From: Caldilineaceae bacterium SB0661_bin_32
GTDB lineage: Bacteria > Chloroflexota > Anaerolineae > Caldilineales > Caldilineaceae
NCBI GenBank assembly: GCA_009841235.1
Contig: VXMH01000043.1
Location: 32,054-96,053 of the forward strand
DNA: 64,000 nt
Direction: 5' to 3'
Position 1 is the stretch's first letter; every line of letters begins with the position of its first letter. Below are positions 1 through 8,565 of the stretch, one piece after another. The notes under the pieces were generated by a model. The model was not told where the DNA came from and did no database searches. It saw nothing but the letters and a program-made list of their open reading frames with translations. The translations under genes and the position numbers were made by a program.

Positions 1-2
1 TA

Positions 3-479
3 ATCTGGAGCATCCCTGTCGGCTTTGTCAACAGCGTAACCCAATACGTACTCATCGCCGCCGACCAGCAGCGCTACCTGACGAAGGCCTTTGCCTTTGG
101 GGTGGCATTCAATCTGGCCGGCAATCTGCTGCTCATCCCGTTGTTCAGCTTCATCGGCGCGGCGGTTGTAACGATCTTCAGCGAAGTCTGTCTGCTGCTC
201 CTCTTTGCTCGACGCGTCCACCGTGACGTGGGAACCGTCGCATGGCCGGACCTGATCTGGCGGCCGCTGGTCGCTGCGGTTGGCATGGGCGTCATTCTTT
301 ATGGCTTTTCCGCAGCCGGCGTGAATGTCTGGCTGGCGATCCTGCCAAGTCTGGCGGGGTACGCCGCCGTCCTTGCGCTGACCGGCGGCTTCGCAGACGC
401 AGACTTGAAGGTTGCCGTTAAGGGGCTGTTGCAAAACCGGCTCGGCTGGCAAGGGCAAGAGGAAGCGGAGGCCGCATAG
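3..479 (+). CDS. Flippase-like polysaccharide biosynthesis protein, C-terminal part
   Basis: The frame is open from the window edge, so the 5' end is missing; 158 residues remain. The visible part holds alternating hydrophobic segments that read as several transmembrane helices, typical of the C-terminal half of MATE/MOP-superfamily lipid-linked oligosaccharide flippases (Wzx or MurJ type). The stretch VTQYVLIAADQQRYLTKAF followed by a helix rich in N and L is a common layout for these proteins, where loss-of-structure loops join paired helices. The tail ends in an acidic, Glu-rich cytoplasmic stub. It would move a lipid-linked sugar unit across the cytoplasmic membrane; substrate unknown. 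Superfamily is fairly sure, exact role is not. Confidence 0.7.
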   Translation: MWSIPVGFVNSVTQYVLIAADQQRYLTKAFAFGVAFNLAGNLLLIPLFSFIGAAVVTIFSEVCLLLLFARRVHRDVGTVAWPDLIWRPLVAAVGMGVILYGFSAAGVNVWLAILPSLAGYAAVLALTGGFADADLKVAVKGLLQNRLGWQGQEEAEAA

Positions 480-551
480 ACTCGTCCCAGCGGAGTCTGT
501 GGCAACTTTCGGTCTGAAGTCAGATCTGTGAGTTCAGTTCAATGCGGGGGG

Positions 552-929
552 TTAACTGCGAGCGCGCCAGGGCAGAAGTGTAAAGTCGTGCGCTTCCAGC
601 CACTCCGGATCGGGCCCATCCCAGCCAAACCGGCCCAGGTCAATGCGGCCGTCTGCCTGGAAGCGGATGCCTTCTTCCACAAGAATTTTGCGCTGGCGGT
701 CCGTCGCCAGAGGGTCCCCGCGGGGGCTGATACCTCCCTTACTGTTGACGACCCGCTGCCACGGTACGTCGGTGTCCGCGGGCAGCCCGCCCAGCGCATA
801 GCCGGCCATGCGCGGCGACGCCGCCCCCGCAATCCAGGCAATCTGACCGTAGGTAGCGACCCGCCCCAGCGGGATCTCCCGGACAACGAGAAGGATCTTC
901 CGGTAAACAGTTTCCGTCTCGCCGGCCAT
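552..929 (-). CDS. Alkyltransferase-like (ATL) DNA-binding protein, MGMT family
   Basis: This 125-residue protein matches the C-terminal DNA-binding domain of O6-methylguanine-DNA methyltransferases: YRKILLVVREIPLGRVATYG followed by the helix-turn-helix and the motif PWQRVVNSKGG. In true methyltransferases the site reads PCHRV; here the acceptor Cys is Trp, the mark of ATL proteins, which bind O6-alkylguanine without repairing it and flag it for nucleotide excision repair. I chose the ATG at 929 because the domain begins directly after it; an in-frame upstream extension to 998 has no family match. It is convergent with the flippase gene. Family assignment is strong, in vivo role is inferred. 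Confidence 0.85.
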   Translation of the reverse strand: MAGETETVYRKILLVVREIPLGRVATYGQIAWIAGAASPRMAGYALGGLPADTDVPWQRVVNSKGGISPRGDPLATDRQRKILVEEGIRFQADGRIDLGRFGWDGPDPEWLEAHDFTLLPWRARS

Positions 930-1242
930 CGACCTGTGCCCCTCCGCGCCTACAAGGATACCGATCCGTCCTCTGATTCCCGGACAGAGGCCTCGCACAT
1001 CTCCCCTGACCGCTTTGCGCTCACCAGGCGCCTATTGCATTCAGCGCAGAGCATCCCTATCCGTTTCTCAGCGTATGCAATTGGTCGGCTGAGTGGCGCG
1101 TTCACCGTACAGCCGCCATCCTGCCACTTGCCTGCCCTTCTTCGCAAAACGGGCCGGCGCCTGAACCCGGTTTTTCGGCCCACTTCGTCGACTCACGGAC
1201 TTCCGTTTGGCAATATGTCCTCCTGCGACTATGCTTGCATCC

Positions 1243-2148
1243 ATGAATGTCTCGATAAAGGAGCTTTTGACCGTCTGGGAGTTCTATCCCGGCTCAGCCG
1301 CCGTTCTGCTGATCATCCTTCTTCCTTACACAGCTGGCTGGCTGCGGTTGAAGCGCAACCGCTCCCCTCTGGCAACGACTTCCCGTCTGATCAGTTTCTG
1401 CGCGGGGACAGCCGCGCTGGCCCTGGCCTTTCATTCGCCCCTGGTCGCGCTTCAACAGGAGTTGCTTATCGGCAGGGCCGGTCAACAGATCCTCATCGGG
1501 CTACTGGCTCCTCCTCTCCTGTGGCTGGCCTGCCCGGCCCACGTCATCCTGCGCGGGCTGCCGGCTCCTGTACGACGCTGGACCGTGGGCAGGCTGAAAA
1601 AGTCCACTTGGTCCGGACTCTTGGTTCGCAGGCTGACTCACCCGCTCATCGCCTGGCTGTTGGCCTTCAGCGTCTTCCTGCTCTGGCATGAGCCGGGCAT
1701 CGCCAACTGGCTGCTGGTCCATCCCGCCATCTACCGCCTTGGCCTGTGGGGCGTCTGGATCACTTATATGCTTTTCTGGTGGCATCCACTGGGAACAGGC
1801 CCGCGTTTGCGGCGGGCGATGCACCCGGGCATCGCCTTTCTGTACGTCATCATCGGCGGAGAGGTTCCAAATATGGTAACCGGCGTGACCTTGGCATTCC
1901 GCAACACGCCCGCCTACAGTTACTATGCCGGCCGCTTGCCCGTTGCCGAGTTGACGGCGCTCCAGGATCAGATGGTCAGCGGAGGCATTATCTGGTTTCT
2001 CGGCAGCATCATATACGTCGGAGTTGCCGTAGGGCTCTTAGGCCGTGTCTTCCGCAACTTTGAAGCGCCGCGACCGCAGCCCATCTCCTGGGAGGCTACC
2101 GAGCGGACCATCGCCCCGGGCCTGGAACATCGGGTCCTCGGGCCATGA
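1243..2148 (+). CDS. ctaG: Caa3-type cytochrome c oxidase assembly protein (CtaG family)
   Basis: About 300 residues with seven or so hydrophobic helices. Conserved features of the caa3 CtaG family are visible: a helix with LLWHEPGIANWLL, the segment FWWHPLGTGP, and RAMHPGIAFLYVIIGGEVPNM, the histidines being candidate metal ligands. Family members are needed for assembly of the copper centre of caa3-type cytochrome c oxidases in the cytoplasmic membrane. The start is uncertain: ATG codons at 1231 and 1243 and a TTG at 1207 are in frame and none has a clear ribosome binding site; 1243 places the first helix at a usual distance. No oxidase subunit genes are in the window, so the link to a particular oxidase is inference. 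Confidence 0.75.
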   Translation: MNVSIKELLTVWEFYPGSAAVLLIILLPYTAGWLRLKRNRSPLATTSRLISFCAGTAALALAFHSPLVALQQELLIGRAGQQILIGLLAPPLLWLACPAHVILRGLPAPVRRWTVGRLKKSTWSGLLVRRLTHPLIAWLLAFSVFLLWHEPGIANWLLVHPAIYRLGLWGVWITYMLFWWHPLGTGPRLRRAMHPGIAFLYVIIGGEVPNMVTGVTLAFRNTPAYSYYAGRLPVAELTALQDQMVSGGIIWFLGSIIYVGVAVGLLGRVFRNFEAPRPQPISWEATERTIAPGLEHRVLGP

Positions 2149-2313
2149 CGATCGTGCAATCGCGAGTTCAACGAAAAATACCAGTCTTGCCTTTCGAGCG
2201 TCTTGCCGCTCCTGTTTCCTCAGAAGTTCCGGCCGGTTATGGACAGTGAAGATCGCAAAAAGATCCGGCCGCCGGCAGCCTCTCTCCGGCAACTACCCAC
2301 CGCACCCAACCTG

Positions 2314-4392
2314 ATGAACAGAGCCAGAAAGCAGTTCCCGCTCCCCGGCATCGTTGCGCTCCTCGTCGCCGGCGTAATGGGCCTGAGCGGTTGCGCGCCT
2401 CTCACCAGTTTCCTTTCACGGGAAGGCAGCGGCGCCGACAGCCCTGCGCAAGTCAGGGTGCAGGGACAGGATACCTCAGATTCGTCCCCGGCATCTCCGG
2501 CCGCAGAGAGCCCCGTAGAAGGGATCAGGGCAGCTGCGGTATCACAGCCCATCTCTCTCGCCCACAGTTCTCAGGCGCGAAGGCCTGTGTTCGTCCCAAC
2601 GCGTGATCTGCGGGACCTGGCACTGCGCCTGCGCCCGGACGTCGGTTCCATCCCGAAATCAGAACAGGCGCCTGAATATGCCGTGGGTGATCGGATTCCA
2701 TTTTGGGCGGCAAATGTCGACTCGAATGACCACTTTCAAGTGGAAGCTGAGCTGCTCTACAAGAACGACGTCGTCTACGTCTGGGCCGAACGCGGCCACG
2801 ACCTCGATCCGGATACAATGGCTGCATCCGCAGACCGGTTCGCCCAAAGGATCTATCCGCAAGTACGCGCCTTTTTCGGCACCGAGCCGAACCCTGGAAT
2901 CGACGGCGATCCACGTCTTCACATCCTCCATGCGAAGAATCTGGGGCGGGGCGTCGCCGGATACTTCAGTGGGGCCGACGCCTCCAGCTCACTGGCCAAT
3001 CCCTTCTCCAATCAGAAGGAGATGTTCTCGATCAGCCTCGACTGGCTGCGGAATATCCATGACTATGAAATCTACGAAACGGTGCTGGCCCACGAATTTC
3101 AACACATGGTCCACTGGCACAACGATCGCAATGAAGAGACTTGGGTCAATGAGGGATTGAGCGAACTGGCGCAGGAAATTGCCGGTTACCCCCCTGATCT
3201 GGCTTTTGTTCGCGTCTTCGCCGACAACCCGGACACGCAACTCAACACATGGAGCATCGACCCCAATGACAACGGCCGGCATTACGGCAGTGCCTACCTG
3301 TTTATGGCCTACTTTCTGCAGCGCTTCGGCGAGGAGATGACACGGGCTGTTGTAGCCGATGCCGCGAACGGCAGCCGGGGATTCGACAATGCACTGCGGG
3401 GGGCAGGTCTGGATCTGACATTTGAAGACGTTTTCGCCGATTGGGTCATCGCCAACTATGTCGGCGATTTCGATATCCTCGCCCGGCACGGAGTTTACGG
3501 CTACAGGCAATTAAACGCGCCAGAGCCCGCCCTGGCCGAATCGGTCGGTCGCTTGCCCCGGAAGACACAGAAGAACTCCGTACGCAACTTTGGCGTAGAT
3601 TACATCTCCCTTCGCGGCCGCGGCGGCGCAACCGTTTATTTTCAGGGCACTACAGTTACGCGTTTCGCCGACGTCGAACAGTTCAGCGGGAACCGCGCCT
3701 GGTGGAGCAACCGGGCCGACGACTCCGATACGCGTCTGACGCGAGCGTTCGACTTTACGGGCGTCGCACCCGGAGCAGAGTTGAAAATGACCGTGCGCAT
3801 GTGGTATGACATCGAAGAAGATTACGACTACGGCTATGTCCTGGCCAGCCGCGACGGCCGCAAGTGGGACATCCTGCCCGGCCAGCGCACGACAACCGAC
3901 AACCCGAGCGGCAACAGTTTCGGCCACGCGTATACCGCCCGGAGCGCGGCTTCGCGCCGCGACGCAACGCCTGACTGGGTCCAGGAATCTTTTGACCTGC
4001 GGGCCTACGCCGGCGAAAAGGTCTGGCTGCGTTTTGAGTATGTCACCGACGATGCAGTGAACGCGCCCGGCTGGTTCATCGACAAAATCGAAATCCCGGC
4101 GATAGGGTACGCGACCGACTGGCAGGACGGAACCGGCGGCTGGGAGGGCGAGGGCTGGCTGCTGACCGACAACCGGCTCCCTCAGGAGTGGCTCGTGCAA
4201 ATCATGGTGTTTCACGATGGCACGCTGGCCAGCTTCGAACGGGCCCCGGTGAACAAAAACGGGACCGTCCGCATAAACCTGGATGGACTGGACAGGCGCA
4301 GCGAGGTTGTGCTGGCCATCAGCGGCCTGACGCCGGTGACAACCGAGGAAGCTTTCTACGAGTATGCAATCGAGCAGCGCCAACAGCCATGA
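2314..4392 (+). CDS. Secreted lipoprotein zinc metallopeptidase, immune-inhibitor-A-like
   Basis: 692 residues. The N-terminus is a lipoprotein signal peptide (basic residues, hydrophobic core, lipobox LSGC), followed by a Ser/Pro/Ala-rich linker. The peptidase core has HEFQH at residues 260-264 and NEGLSE at 279-284, a gluzincin arrangement with Glu as probable third zinc ligand. The C-terminal half holds a beta-sandwich typical of M6 immune inhibitor A peptidases (from WWSNRADDSDTRLTRAFDF to GWFIDKIEIP). It should be an extracellular, membrane-anchored protease for scavenging or surface processing. The ATG at 2314 was chosen because it starts the signal peptide; an upstream in-frame extension to 2203 would bury it. 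Substrate unknown. Confidence 0.8.
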   Translation: MNRARKQFPLPGIVALLVAGVMGLSGCAPLTSFLSREGSGADSPAQVRVQGQDTSDSSPASPAAESPVEGIRAAAVSQPISLAHSSQARRPVFVPTRDLRDLALRLRPDVGSIPKSEQAPEYAVGDRIPFWAANVDSNDHFQVEAELLYKNDVVYVWAERGHDLDPDTMAASADRFAQRIYPQVRAFFGTEPNPGIDGDPRLHILHAKNLGRGVAGYFSGADASSSLANPFSNQKEMFSISLDWLRNIHDYEIYETVLAHEFQHMVHWHNDRNEETWVNEGLSELAQEIAGYPPDLAFVRVFADNPDTQLNTWSIDPNDNGRHYGSAYLFMAYFLQRFGEEMTRAVVADAANGSRGFDNALRGAGLDLTFEDVFADWVIANYVGDFDILARHGVYGYRQLNAPEPALAESVGRLPRKTQKNSVRNFGVDYISLRGRGGATVYFQGTTVTRFADVEQFSGNRAWWSNRADDSDTRLTRAFDFTGVAPGAELKMTVRMWYDIEEDYDYGYVLASRDGRKWDILPGQRTTTDNPSGNSFGHAYTARSAASRRDATPDWVQESFDLRAYAGEKVWLRFEYVTDDAVNAPGWFIDKIEIPAIGYATDWQDGTGGWEGEGWLLTDNRLPQEWLVQIMVFHDGTLASFERAPVNKNGTVRINLDGLDRRSEVVLAISGLTPVTTEEAFYEYAIEQRQQP

Positions 4393-4431
4393 CAAGCGGA
4401 CCAGGTTCGGAGCCCGCCCGACCCGTCGGTA

Positions 4432-4983
4432 TCAGTCTCTGCGGCAGCCCATAGCGCGCTTGCGTATAATGCGAGACAGCCCTGCGCCCAAAACAAACCC
4501 GGCAACGACGTCGCCGATGTAGTGAATGTTCAACGCGACCCGAGCCCATCCGATCCAAAGAACCAGCAATGCAGCGAATTTCCCCGCGCCCGGCCAGAAG
4601 GCCGTGGCCCAGGTCAATATGACTCCGCACCGCACACCGTGACCGCTTGGAAAGCTGTGCGCGTCGGGCCCCGCTCCATAAAGAAAACGTCCGCTGCCCG
4701 GACGGGGACGCCGCACCGCCTGCTTTGCCAGCATGGTCCCCACTACACCGCCCGCGAGCGACAGAGTCCAACCGACTAAACTGCTCCGGGTTTGTCGGTC
4801 GCCCCTGGACTGCCGCCACAGGAGTAGCGTCACCAGCAGCCAGACAACTGTATCGCCCAGATGCGCGCCGACGTGCGCCAGCCAGAAGAGAGGGTGGCGC
4901 CTGGTCAACTGCTCTTCGTTCAGGGCTGTGCGGGCACTAAGTTGCTCATCCAGCCCGCATAAGAGTTCCAGCAGCCTTCGCAT
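4432..4983 (-). CDS. PAP2-superfamily membrane phosphatase
   Basis: A 183-residue membrane protein with the three-part PAP2 signature: KQAVRRPRP, SFPSGH and ARVALNIHYIGD, the last two contributing the catalytic histidines. Hydrophobic helices surround them. PAP2 enzymes dephosphorylate phosphatidic acid, undecaprenyl pyrophosphate or related lipids at the outer face of the membrane; the substrate cannot be told from sequence. It lies two bases downstream of the nucleotidyltransferase gene on the same strand, so the two are probably co-transcribed, which hints at envelope lipid or cell-wall precursor metabolism. Family sure, substrate open. Confidence 0.85.
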   Translation of the reverse strand: MRRLLELLCGLDEQLSARTALNEEQLTRRHPLFWLAHVGAHLGDTVVWLLVTLLLWRQSRGDRQTRSSLVGWTLSLAGGVVGTMLAKQAVRRPRPGSGRFLYGAGPDAHSFPSGHGVRCGVILTWATAFWPGAGKFAALLVLWIGWARVALNIHYIGDVVAGFVLGAGLSRIIRKRAMGCRRD

Positions 4984-4985
4984 TC

Positions 4986-5819
4986 TCAGACCTCGCCAGG
5001 GGCCGCCGTCCGCCCTTGAGAGCGGGTATTGGCAGGGTGGTCGGGATGCCTCTCCAGGTACTCACGAACCTGAGCAAGTTGCTCCGGCTTGTCGACATCC
5101 ATGCCTGCCTCCGCAAGCGGCAGAACGACCGGTCCCCCCCGAACACCGGCGATCCGATAGGCGACGTCGAGAATGTCGGCAATCGAAAGGCGGCGCAGCA
5201 AAAACCTGACCATCGTAGGCAGTCCCAGCTTCCACACCAGCGCGAGAACATTCTTGCGATTGTCGATGAAATACCGAATACGCTCCTGGATATGGAAGCC
5301 GGCTGTCAGCCGCCCCAGGTACAGATCGCTGCTGCAAAACGACCCCTCCCGCAGCGGCAGATAGGTGCGTCTGCTGTCTGGGAAGGCGGTCAGCATCACC
5401 TCTTTTCGAACGATGCCCCAATAGACGTCATGCTCGAACGGTTCGCATGCGTCGATAAAGCTGTCGACGATCCGTCCGGTCAAGAGCGCGATATCTGCGG
5501 ACAGAGCGATGACGTAGCGGTCGTCGGGATTCAAATCGCGTAGTTTACGCAGACCGGCATTCTGGCTGGCCCAGAGGTTTGGCTGGTTCGGCACATGATG
5601 CACCGGAACGCCGAAATCAATCTCGCCAGGCTCCAAACCGACAACAACGACTTCGCCTATACGATCGCTCTCCGCCAAAGCCTGTACGACATGCCAGGCC
5701 ATCGGCATTGCTGCCAGCGGCACAAGAGACTTGTGAGCGACGCCAGCCGCGGCGCTGACTCGATCCTGTTTGTCGGGGTCGTACCCGGCCGTGATAAATG
5801 CGTCGAACCGTTCCTGCAA
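4986..5819 (-). CDS. MobA-like NTP transferase domain protein
   Basis: 277 residues. The N-terminus MQERFDAFITAGYDPDKQD resembles the nucleotide-binding loop of GT-A fold nucleotidyltransferases such as MobA or GlmU, with VPNQPNLWASQNAGLRKL and an ALSADIALLTG strand supplying the metal-binding region in place of the usual AGDxP. The C-terminal part (MVRFLLRRLSIADILDVAYRI) is helical and not known to me. The start is TTG, after a G-rich stretch; there is no better start. It overlaps nothing, but the PAP2 gene follows at two bases. The product is probably a nucleotide-sugar or cofactor nucleotidyltransferase; exact reaction unknown. Confidence 0.65.
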   Translation of the reverse strand: MQERFDAFITAGYDPDKQDRVSAAAGVAHKSLVPLAAMPMAWHVVQALAESDRIGEVVVVGLEPGEIDFGVPVHHVPNQPNLWASQNAGLRKLRDLNPDDRYVIALSADIALLTGRIVDSFIDACEPFEHDVYWGIVRKEVMLTAFPDSRRTYLPLREGSFCSSDLYLGRLTAGFHIQERIRYFIDNRKNVLALVWKLGLPTMVRFLLRRLSIADILDVAYRIAGVRGGPVVLPLAEAGMDVDKPEQLAQVREYLERHPDHPANTRSQGRTAAPGEV

Positions 5820-5880
5820 AATGCCCCCTGTACTTCGAAAGACTACTCGCCGTCAACCCACAAATCTATCTGCGAATAAA

Positions 5881-5913
5881 TCGGGGCAGGCCACATTCTT
5901 CTGCCTGCCCCGA
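5881..5913 (-). terminator. Hairpin terminator ending the nusB-tat operon
   Basis: A perfect 11-base stem (TCGGGGCAGGC at 5881-5891 pairing with 5903-5913) with an 11-base loop. Read on the minus strand the hairpin is followed by a T-rich run (TTTATT). It sits just after the small gene that ends the tat operon and before the nucleotidyltransferase gene, so it should separate these two transcription units. Confidence 0.6.
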
Positions 5914-5961
5914 AAGGATATTTGAAGGTGTCGAACATCTCCAAGTCGGACCAGCTTCTTG

Positions 5962-6162
5962 CTACCTCGCCCGGTCGATCGCGATGCGCAGCCGGTACTC
6001 TTCCGCCATCAGCTGTTCAACTTCAGTCTCCAACTGCTGTCGCCGGCTCCGTTGATGAGGACTGGCGCCATAGCGGATGCCATCCAACTGCCGTCGCGCT
6101 CTCGTCAACTCGCGCAGGACTTCCTGTTTCCGTGCGATAAGCTGTTCCCTATCATTCCTCAT
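5962..6162 (-). CDS. Small coiled-coil hypothetical protein
   Basis: 66 residues, almost all charged and helical (MRNDREQLIARKQEVLRELT and onwards), with the pattern of a coiled coil and no hydrophobic segment. The start at 6162 lies 11 bases inside the end of tatC, so it is translationally coupled to that gene and belongs to the same operon. No family is recognised. The coupling and the tight distance to the terminator make it a real gene more probably than not. It may be cytoplasmic and bind another operon product, but nothing in the sequence shows this. Confidence 0.55.
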   Translation of the reverse strand: MRNDREQLIARKQEVLRELTRARRQLDGIRYGASPHQRSRRQQLETEVEQLMAEEYRLRIAIDRAR

Positions 6163-6937
6163 CGTCGCCCCAGTCCATCTCATCGAAACTGCGCGGCGCC
6201 CGCGGCTTGTACAGCAGGAATGCCAGTCCGACTCCCAGGAAATAGAGGCTGATTAGCGGTAACATGACGATGGTCATGTTGATCGGATCGATGGTGGGCG
6301 TGATCATCGCCGCCACAACCGAGATGATCACAATTGCCTGCCGCCACATTCTCAGCAGACGCGGCCCGCTTACCAGACCGATGCGCGCCAGAAAGGCGAT
6401 CACGAGAGGCGTCTCAAAGGCAACACCAATCCAGAAGACAATGCGCGTGAAAAAGCCGACGTAGCGGTCGACCGTCCACTCCTGATCGATTACATCGCCG
6501 AGAAAGTTCTGCAAGAAGCCGACCGCCACCGGCAGCATACCGAAGTTGGCAAAGGCGGCGCCGCCGAAGAAAAGGACCATGACCCCCGGCAGGAGCAAGA
6601 ACAGGCCTCGTTTTTCGTGGGGGTAGAGTCCTGGCGCAATGAAAGCAATGATCTGATAAACCAACACCGGCATGGCAACGATCACGCCCATCACAAACAT
6701 GACCTTGAAGAACACAAAGATCGTATCTGTGGGACCAATTGCGATCAGCTTCTCCTCGACCGGGCTGGTAATGAATGCAATGACCGGCTCCACGAAGGCG
6801 ATGCTGGCGACGATGCCGAACAACAGAGCGCCAACGATCCAGATCATCCGGTTGCGCAACTCCGCCAGATGTTCCAGCAGCCCCATTCGACTGCCATCAA
6901 ACGGATCAGTTTCCAGCGGCGGAGCCTGTTGTGTCAC
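6152..6937 (-). CDS. tatC: Sec-independent protein translocase TatC
   Basis: 261 residues with six predicted helices and the TatC hallmarks: an N-terminal LLEHLAELRNRMIW that contacts the twin-arginine signal, a PVEEKL periplasmic loop, LPGVMVLFFGGAAFA, and a FETPLVIAFLARIGL segment with the conserved Glu. TatC is the receptor of the Tat pathway, which exports folded proteins across the cytoplasmic membrane. Its start overlaps the stop of the TatA/B-like gene by four bases (ATGA), so the two are made together. The length is normal for the family. Very sure. Confidence 0.97.
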   Translation of the reverse strand: MTQQAPPLETDPFDGSRMGLLEHLAELRNRMIWIVGALLFGIVASIAFVEPVIAFITSPVEEKLIAIGPTDTIFVFFKVMFVMGVIVAMPVLVYQIIAFIAPGLYPHEKRGLFLLLPGVMVLFFGGAAFANFGMLPVAVGFLQNFLGDVIDQEWTVDRYVGFFTRIVFWIGVAFETPLVIAFLARIGLVSGPRLLRMWRQAIVIISVVAAMITPTIDPINMTIVMLPLISLYFLGVGLAFLLYKPRAPRSFDEMDWGDDEE

Positions 6938-7887
6938 AACTGCGTCTCCTCGTTACCGTCGCCGTCCGCATCCTCCGCCACCACGGCGACCGCCCCTTCG
7001 TCGGACTCTCCGCCGCCCTCCTGCGCGAGGACCTCGGTATCAGCAGCGCCTTCGCCGTTGCTGCTCACCCCGGCCATTACAGGAGATTCTTCATTCGCGC
7101 CATCGTTAACGGGATCTGTCGCGGCGTCCTCAAGCTCAGACGCCTCCTCCCGTTCGTTCTTCTGCGCAGCCACCGCCTGGCGCCGGCTCTCGGCTCGACG
7201 CTGAGCGCGCTTGCTGCGCTCATCCAGGTAAGAGGAGTCCGCACCACTGGAGCCGGTCTGTCTCTTAGCCCGCTGCTGCTTTCGCAGCTCCGAAAGGGTC
7301 TTCACCCCTCGCTTCTGCGTACTGCCGGCCCGTTTGGGTGTTGCGCCAATTGCCGGAGTTCGGTTCGTCACCTTGGCCGAACCGGCTTTGGGCGCCGACG
7401 GAATTTCCGTTCCCGTCGTCCTGACGTTACTGCCGCCGCTTCCGCCGCTCTGCTGCCGCCCGTTCGCCGATGCAGCCGCATTCAGGTTGGAAAGCGCCGG
7501 CTGCGCGGCAGATTTCTGTTCGGCTGTCTCTTCGCCGGAGGAAGCCGCCGCCGTATCGGCGGCCTGGGCAGGTTGAGAAGGCGCGGAGGTCTGTTTCGTT
7601 CCAGTCGTCGCTTTCTGGCCGCTTCCCTGACCGATCGACTTCTCCTCTTCCTCCTCTTCTTCGTCGTCCATCAGCTGCTTCATATGGTAACTGGGGTCGA
7701 GTTCGCGCAGGTCCCCAATCTCTTCGTTGACCTGGCGGGTCAAATCACCCGAAAGCCTTTGCAACCGGCGTATGAAAAACAGAACGTCTTTGGTTACCTT
7801 TGGCAGCCTTTCCGGGCCAAGAAAGATCAGGGCGAAGATCAATATGAAGATAAACTCGAGGACGCCAATGCCGAAAATGCTGTTCAT
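6934..7887 (-). CDS. tatA: TatA/TatB-like twin-arginine translocase subunit with very long tail
   Basis: 317 residues. The first ~60 are a normal TatA/B module: a short N-terminal helix (GVLEFIFILIFALIFLGPER) with the conserved FGP-like hinge, then an amphipathic helix (LPKVTKDVLFFIRRLQRLSG). The remaining ~250 residues are low-complexity: a run of Glu and Asp, then Ala, Ser, Gly, Thr and a basic patch (RSKRAQRRAESRRQ), ending acidic. Typical TatA is 60-90 and TatB 100-180 residues, so the tail is unusual. It overlaps tatC by four bases. Whether it acts as TatA, TatB or both is not decidable; there is only one such gene here. Confidence 0.85.
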   Translation of the reverse strand: MNSIFGIGVLEFIFILIFALIFLGPERLPKVTKDVLFFIRRLQRLSGDLTRQVNEEIGDLRELDPSYHMKQLMDDEEEEEEEKSIGQGSGQKATTGTKQTSAPSQPAQAADTAAASSGEETAEQKSAAQPALSNLNAAASANGRQQSGGSGGSNVRTTGTEIPSAPKAGSAKVTNRTPAIGATPKRAGSTQKRGVKTLSELRKQQRAKRQTGSSGADSSYLDERSKRAQRRAESRRQAVAAQKNEREEASELEDAATDPVNDGANEESPVMAGVSSNGEGAADTEVLAQEGGGESDEGAVAVVAEDADGDGNEETQL

Positions 7888-7895
7888 GCCAGAAG

Positions 7896-8537
7896 TTACC
7901 GGCTCACTTGTCTGTACTCGGAAGGCAGGGAAATCTCTCGAAGCGCGGTGCCGAGGACACCGTTGACAAAACGCGAACTGCTGTCGCTGCCGAATGTTTT
8001 TGCCAGCTCCACCGCTTCATTGATGACAACCTTGGGCGGCGCATCAGCATCAGGACTCGACAGCTCAAAGAGGGAAAGACGAAGCACGTTGCGATCGACG
8101 ATCGCCAGTTTGCCTACCGGCCACTCCGGCGCGTAGCGGCCGATCAGCGAATCCAGGTCAGCCTGGTAACGGATGGCTCCGCTCACCAGCCAGTAGAGGA
8201 ATGCAAGTGTTTCGTTGGCGTACCGTTCCTCGGCCTGACGATGGTCCAGGGCGATGCCCGGAAGATGGTCTGTGCAGTCGACTTCATATAGCACCTGCAA
8301 TGCCGTGCGGCGAGCCCGTCTACGTTCGGCCGGATGGGCAATGATCCTGTCGCCGTCTGCGCTCGGCTTGTCGGGCCCTTCCGTTTCGACCGCCGCGCGA
8401 CCACATTCGGCCCCGTGCTCTTCTGAACAGGGCCGCGAGGTCGCGATGCCGCCTACTTTTGTGGAATCGTCCTCACGCACATGCGCTGAATCGGCTGCTA
8501 CAGGCAGCTCCATGAGTTGCTGCGTTTGGTCTATCAT
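7896..8537 (-). CDS. nusB: Transcription antitermination factor NusB
   Basis: 213 residues. The NusB fold occupies roughly residues 70-210: RRRARRTALQVLYEVD at its start, IVDRNVLRLSLFEL in the middle, then PKVVINEAVELAKTFGSDSS and RFVNGVLGTAL, the best conserved stretch of the family. NusB joins S10 and boxA RNA in antitermination of rRNA operons. The first ~70 residues are an extra acidic and polar extension, not found in the usual 130-150 residue protein; a later start cannot be excluded. It lies nine bases upstream of the TatA/B-like gene and 28 bases downstream of fabG, probably one operon. Confidence 0.93.
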   Translation of the reverse strand: MIDQTQQLMELPVAADSAHVREDDSTKVGGIATSRPCSEEHGAECGRAAVETEGPDKPSADGDRIIAHPAERRRARRTALQVLYEVDCTDHLPGIALDHRQAEERYANETLAFLYWLVSGAIRYQADLDSLIGRYAPEWPVGKLAIVDRNVLRLSLFELSSPDADAPPKVVINEAVELAKTFGSDSSSRFVNGVLGTALREISLPSEYRQVSR

Positions 8538-8565
8538 TGTCCTGTGAGTCCCGACTCGACATCGA

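Noticed and set aside
528..1691. Plus-strand open frame across the ATL gene and the start of ctaG
   Set aside because: Overlaps two recognised genes and has low-complexity, Arg/Pro-rich translation typical of a shadow frame.
6931..8136. Plus-strand open frame opposite the tatA and nusB genes
   Set aside because: Antisense to genes with clear family motifs; no own motif or ribosome site.
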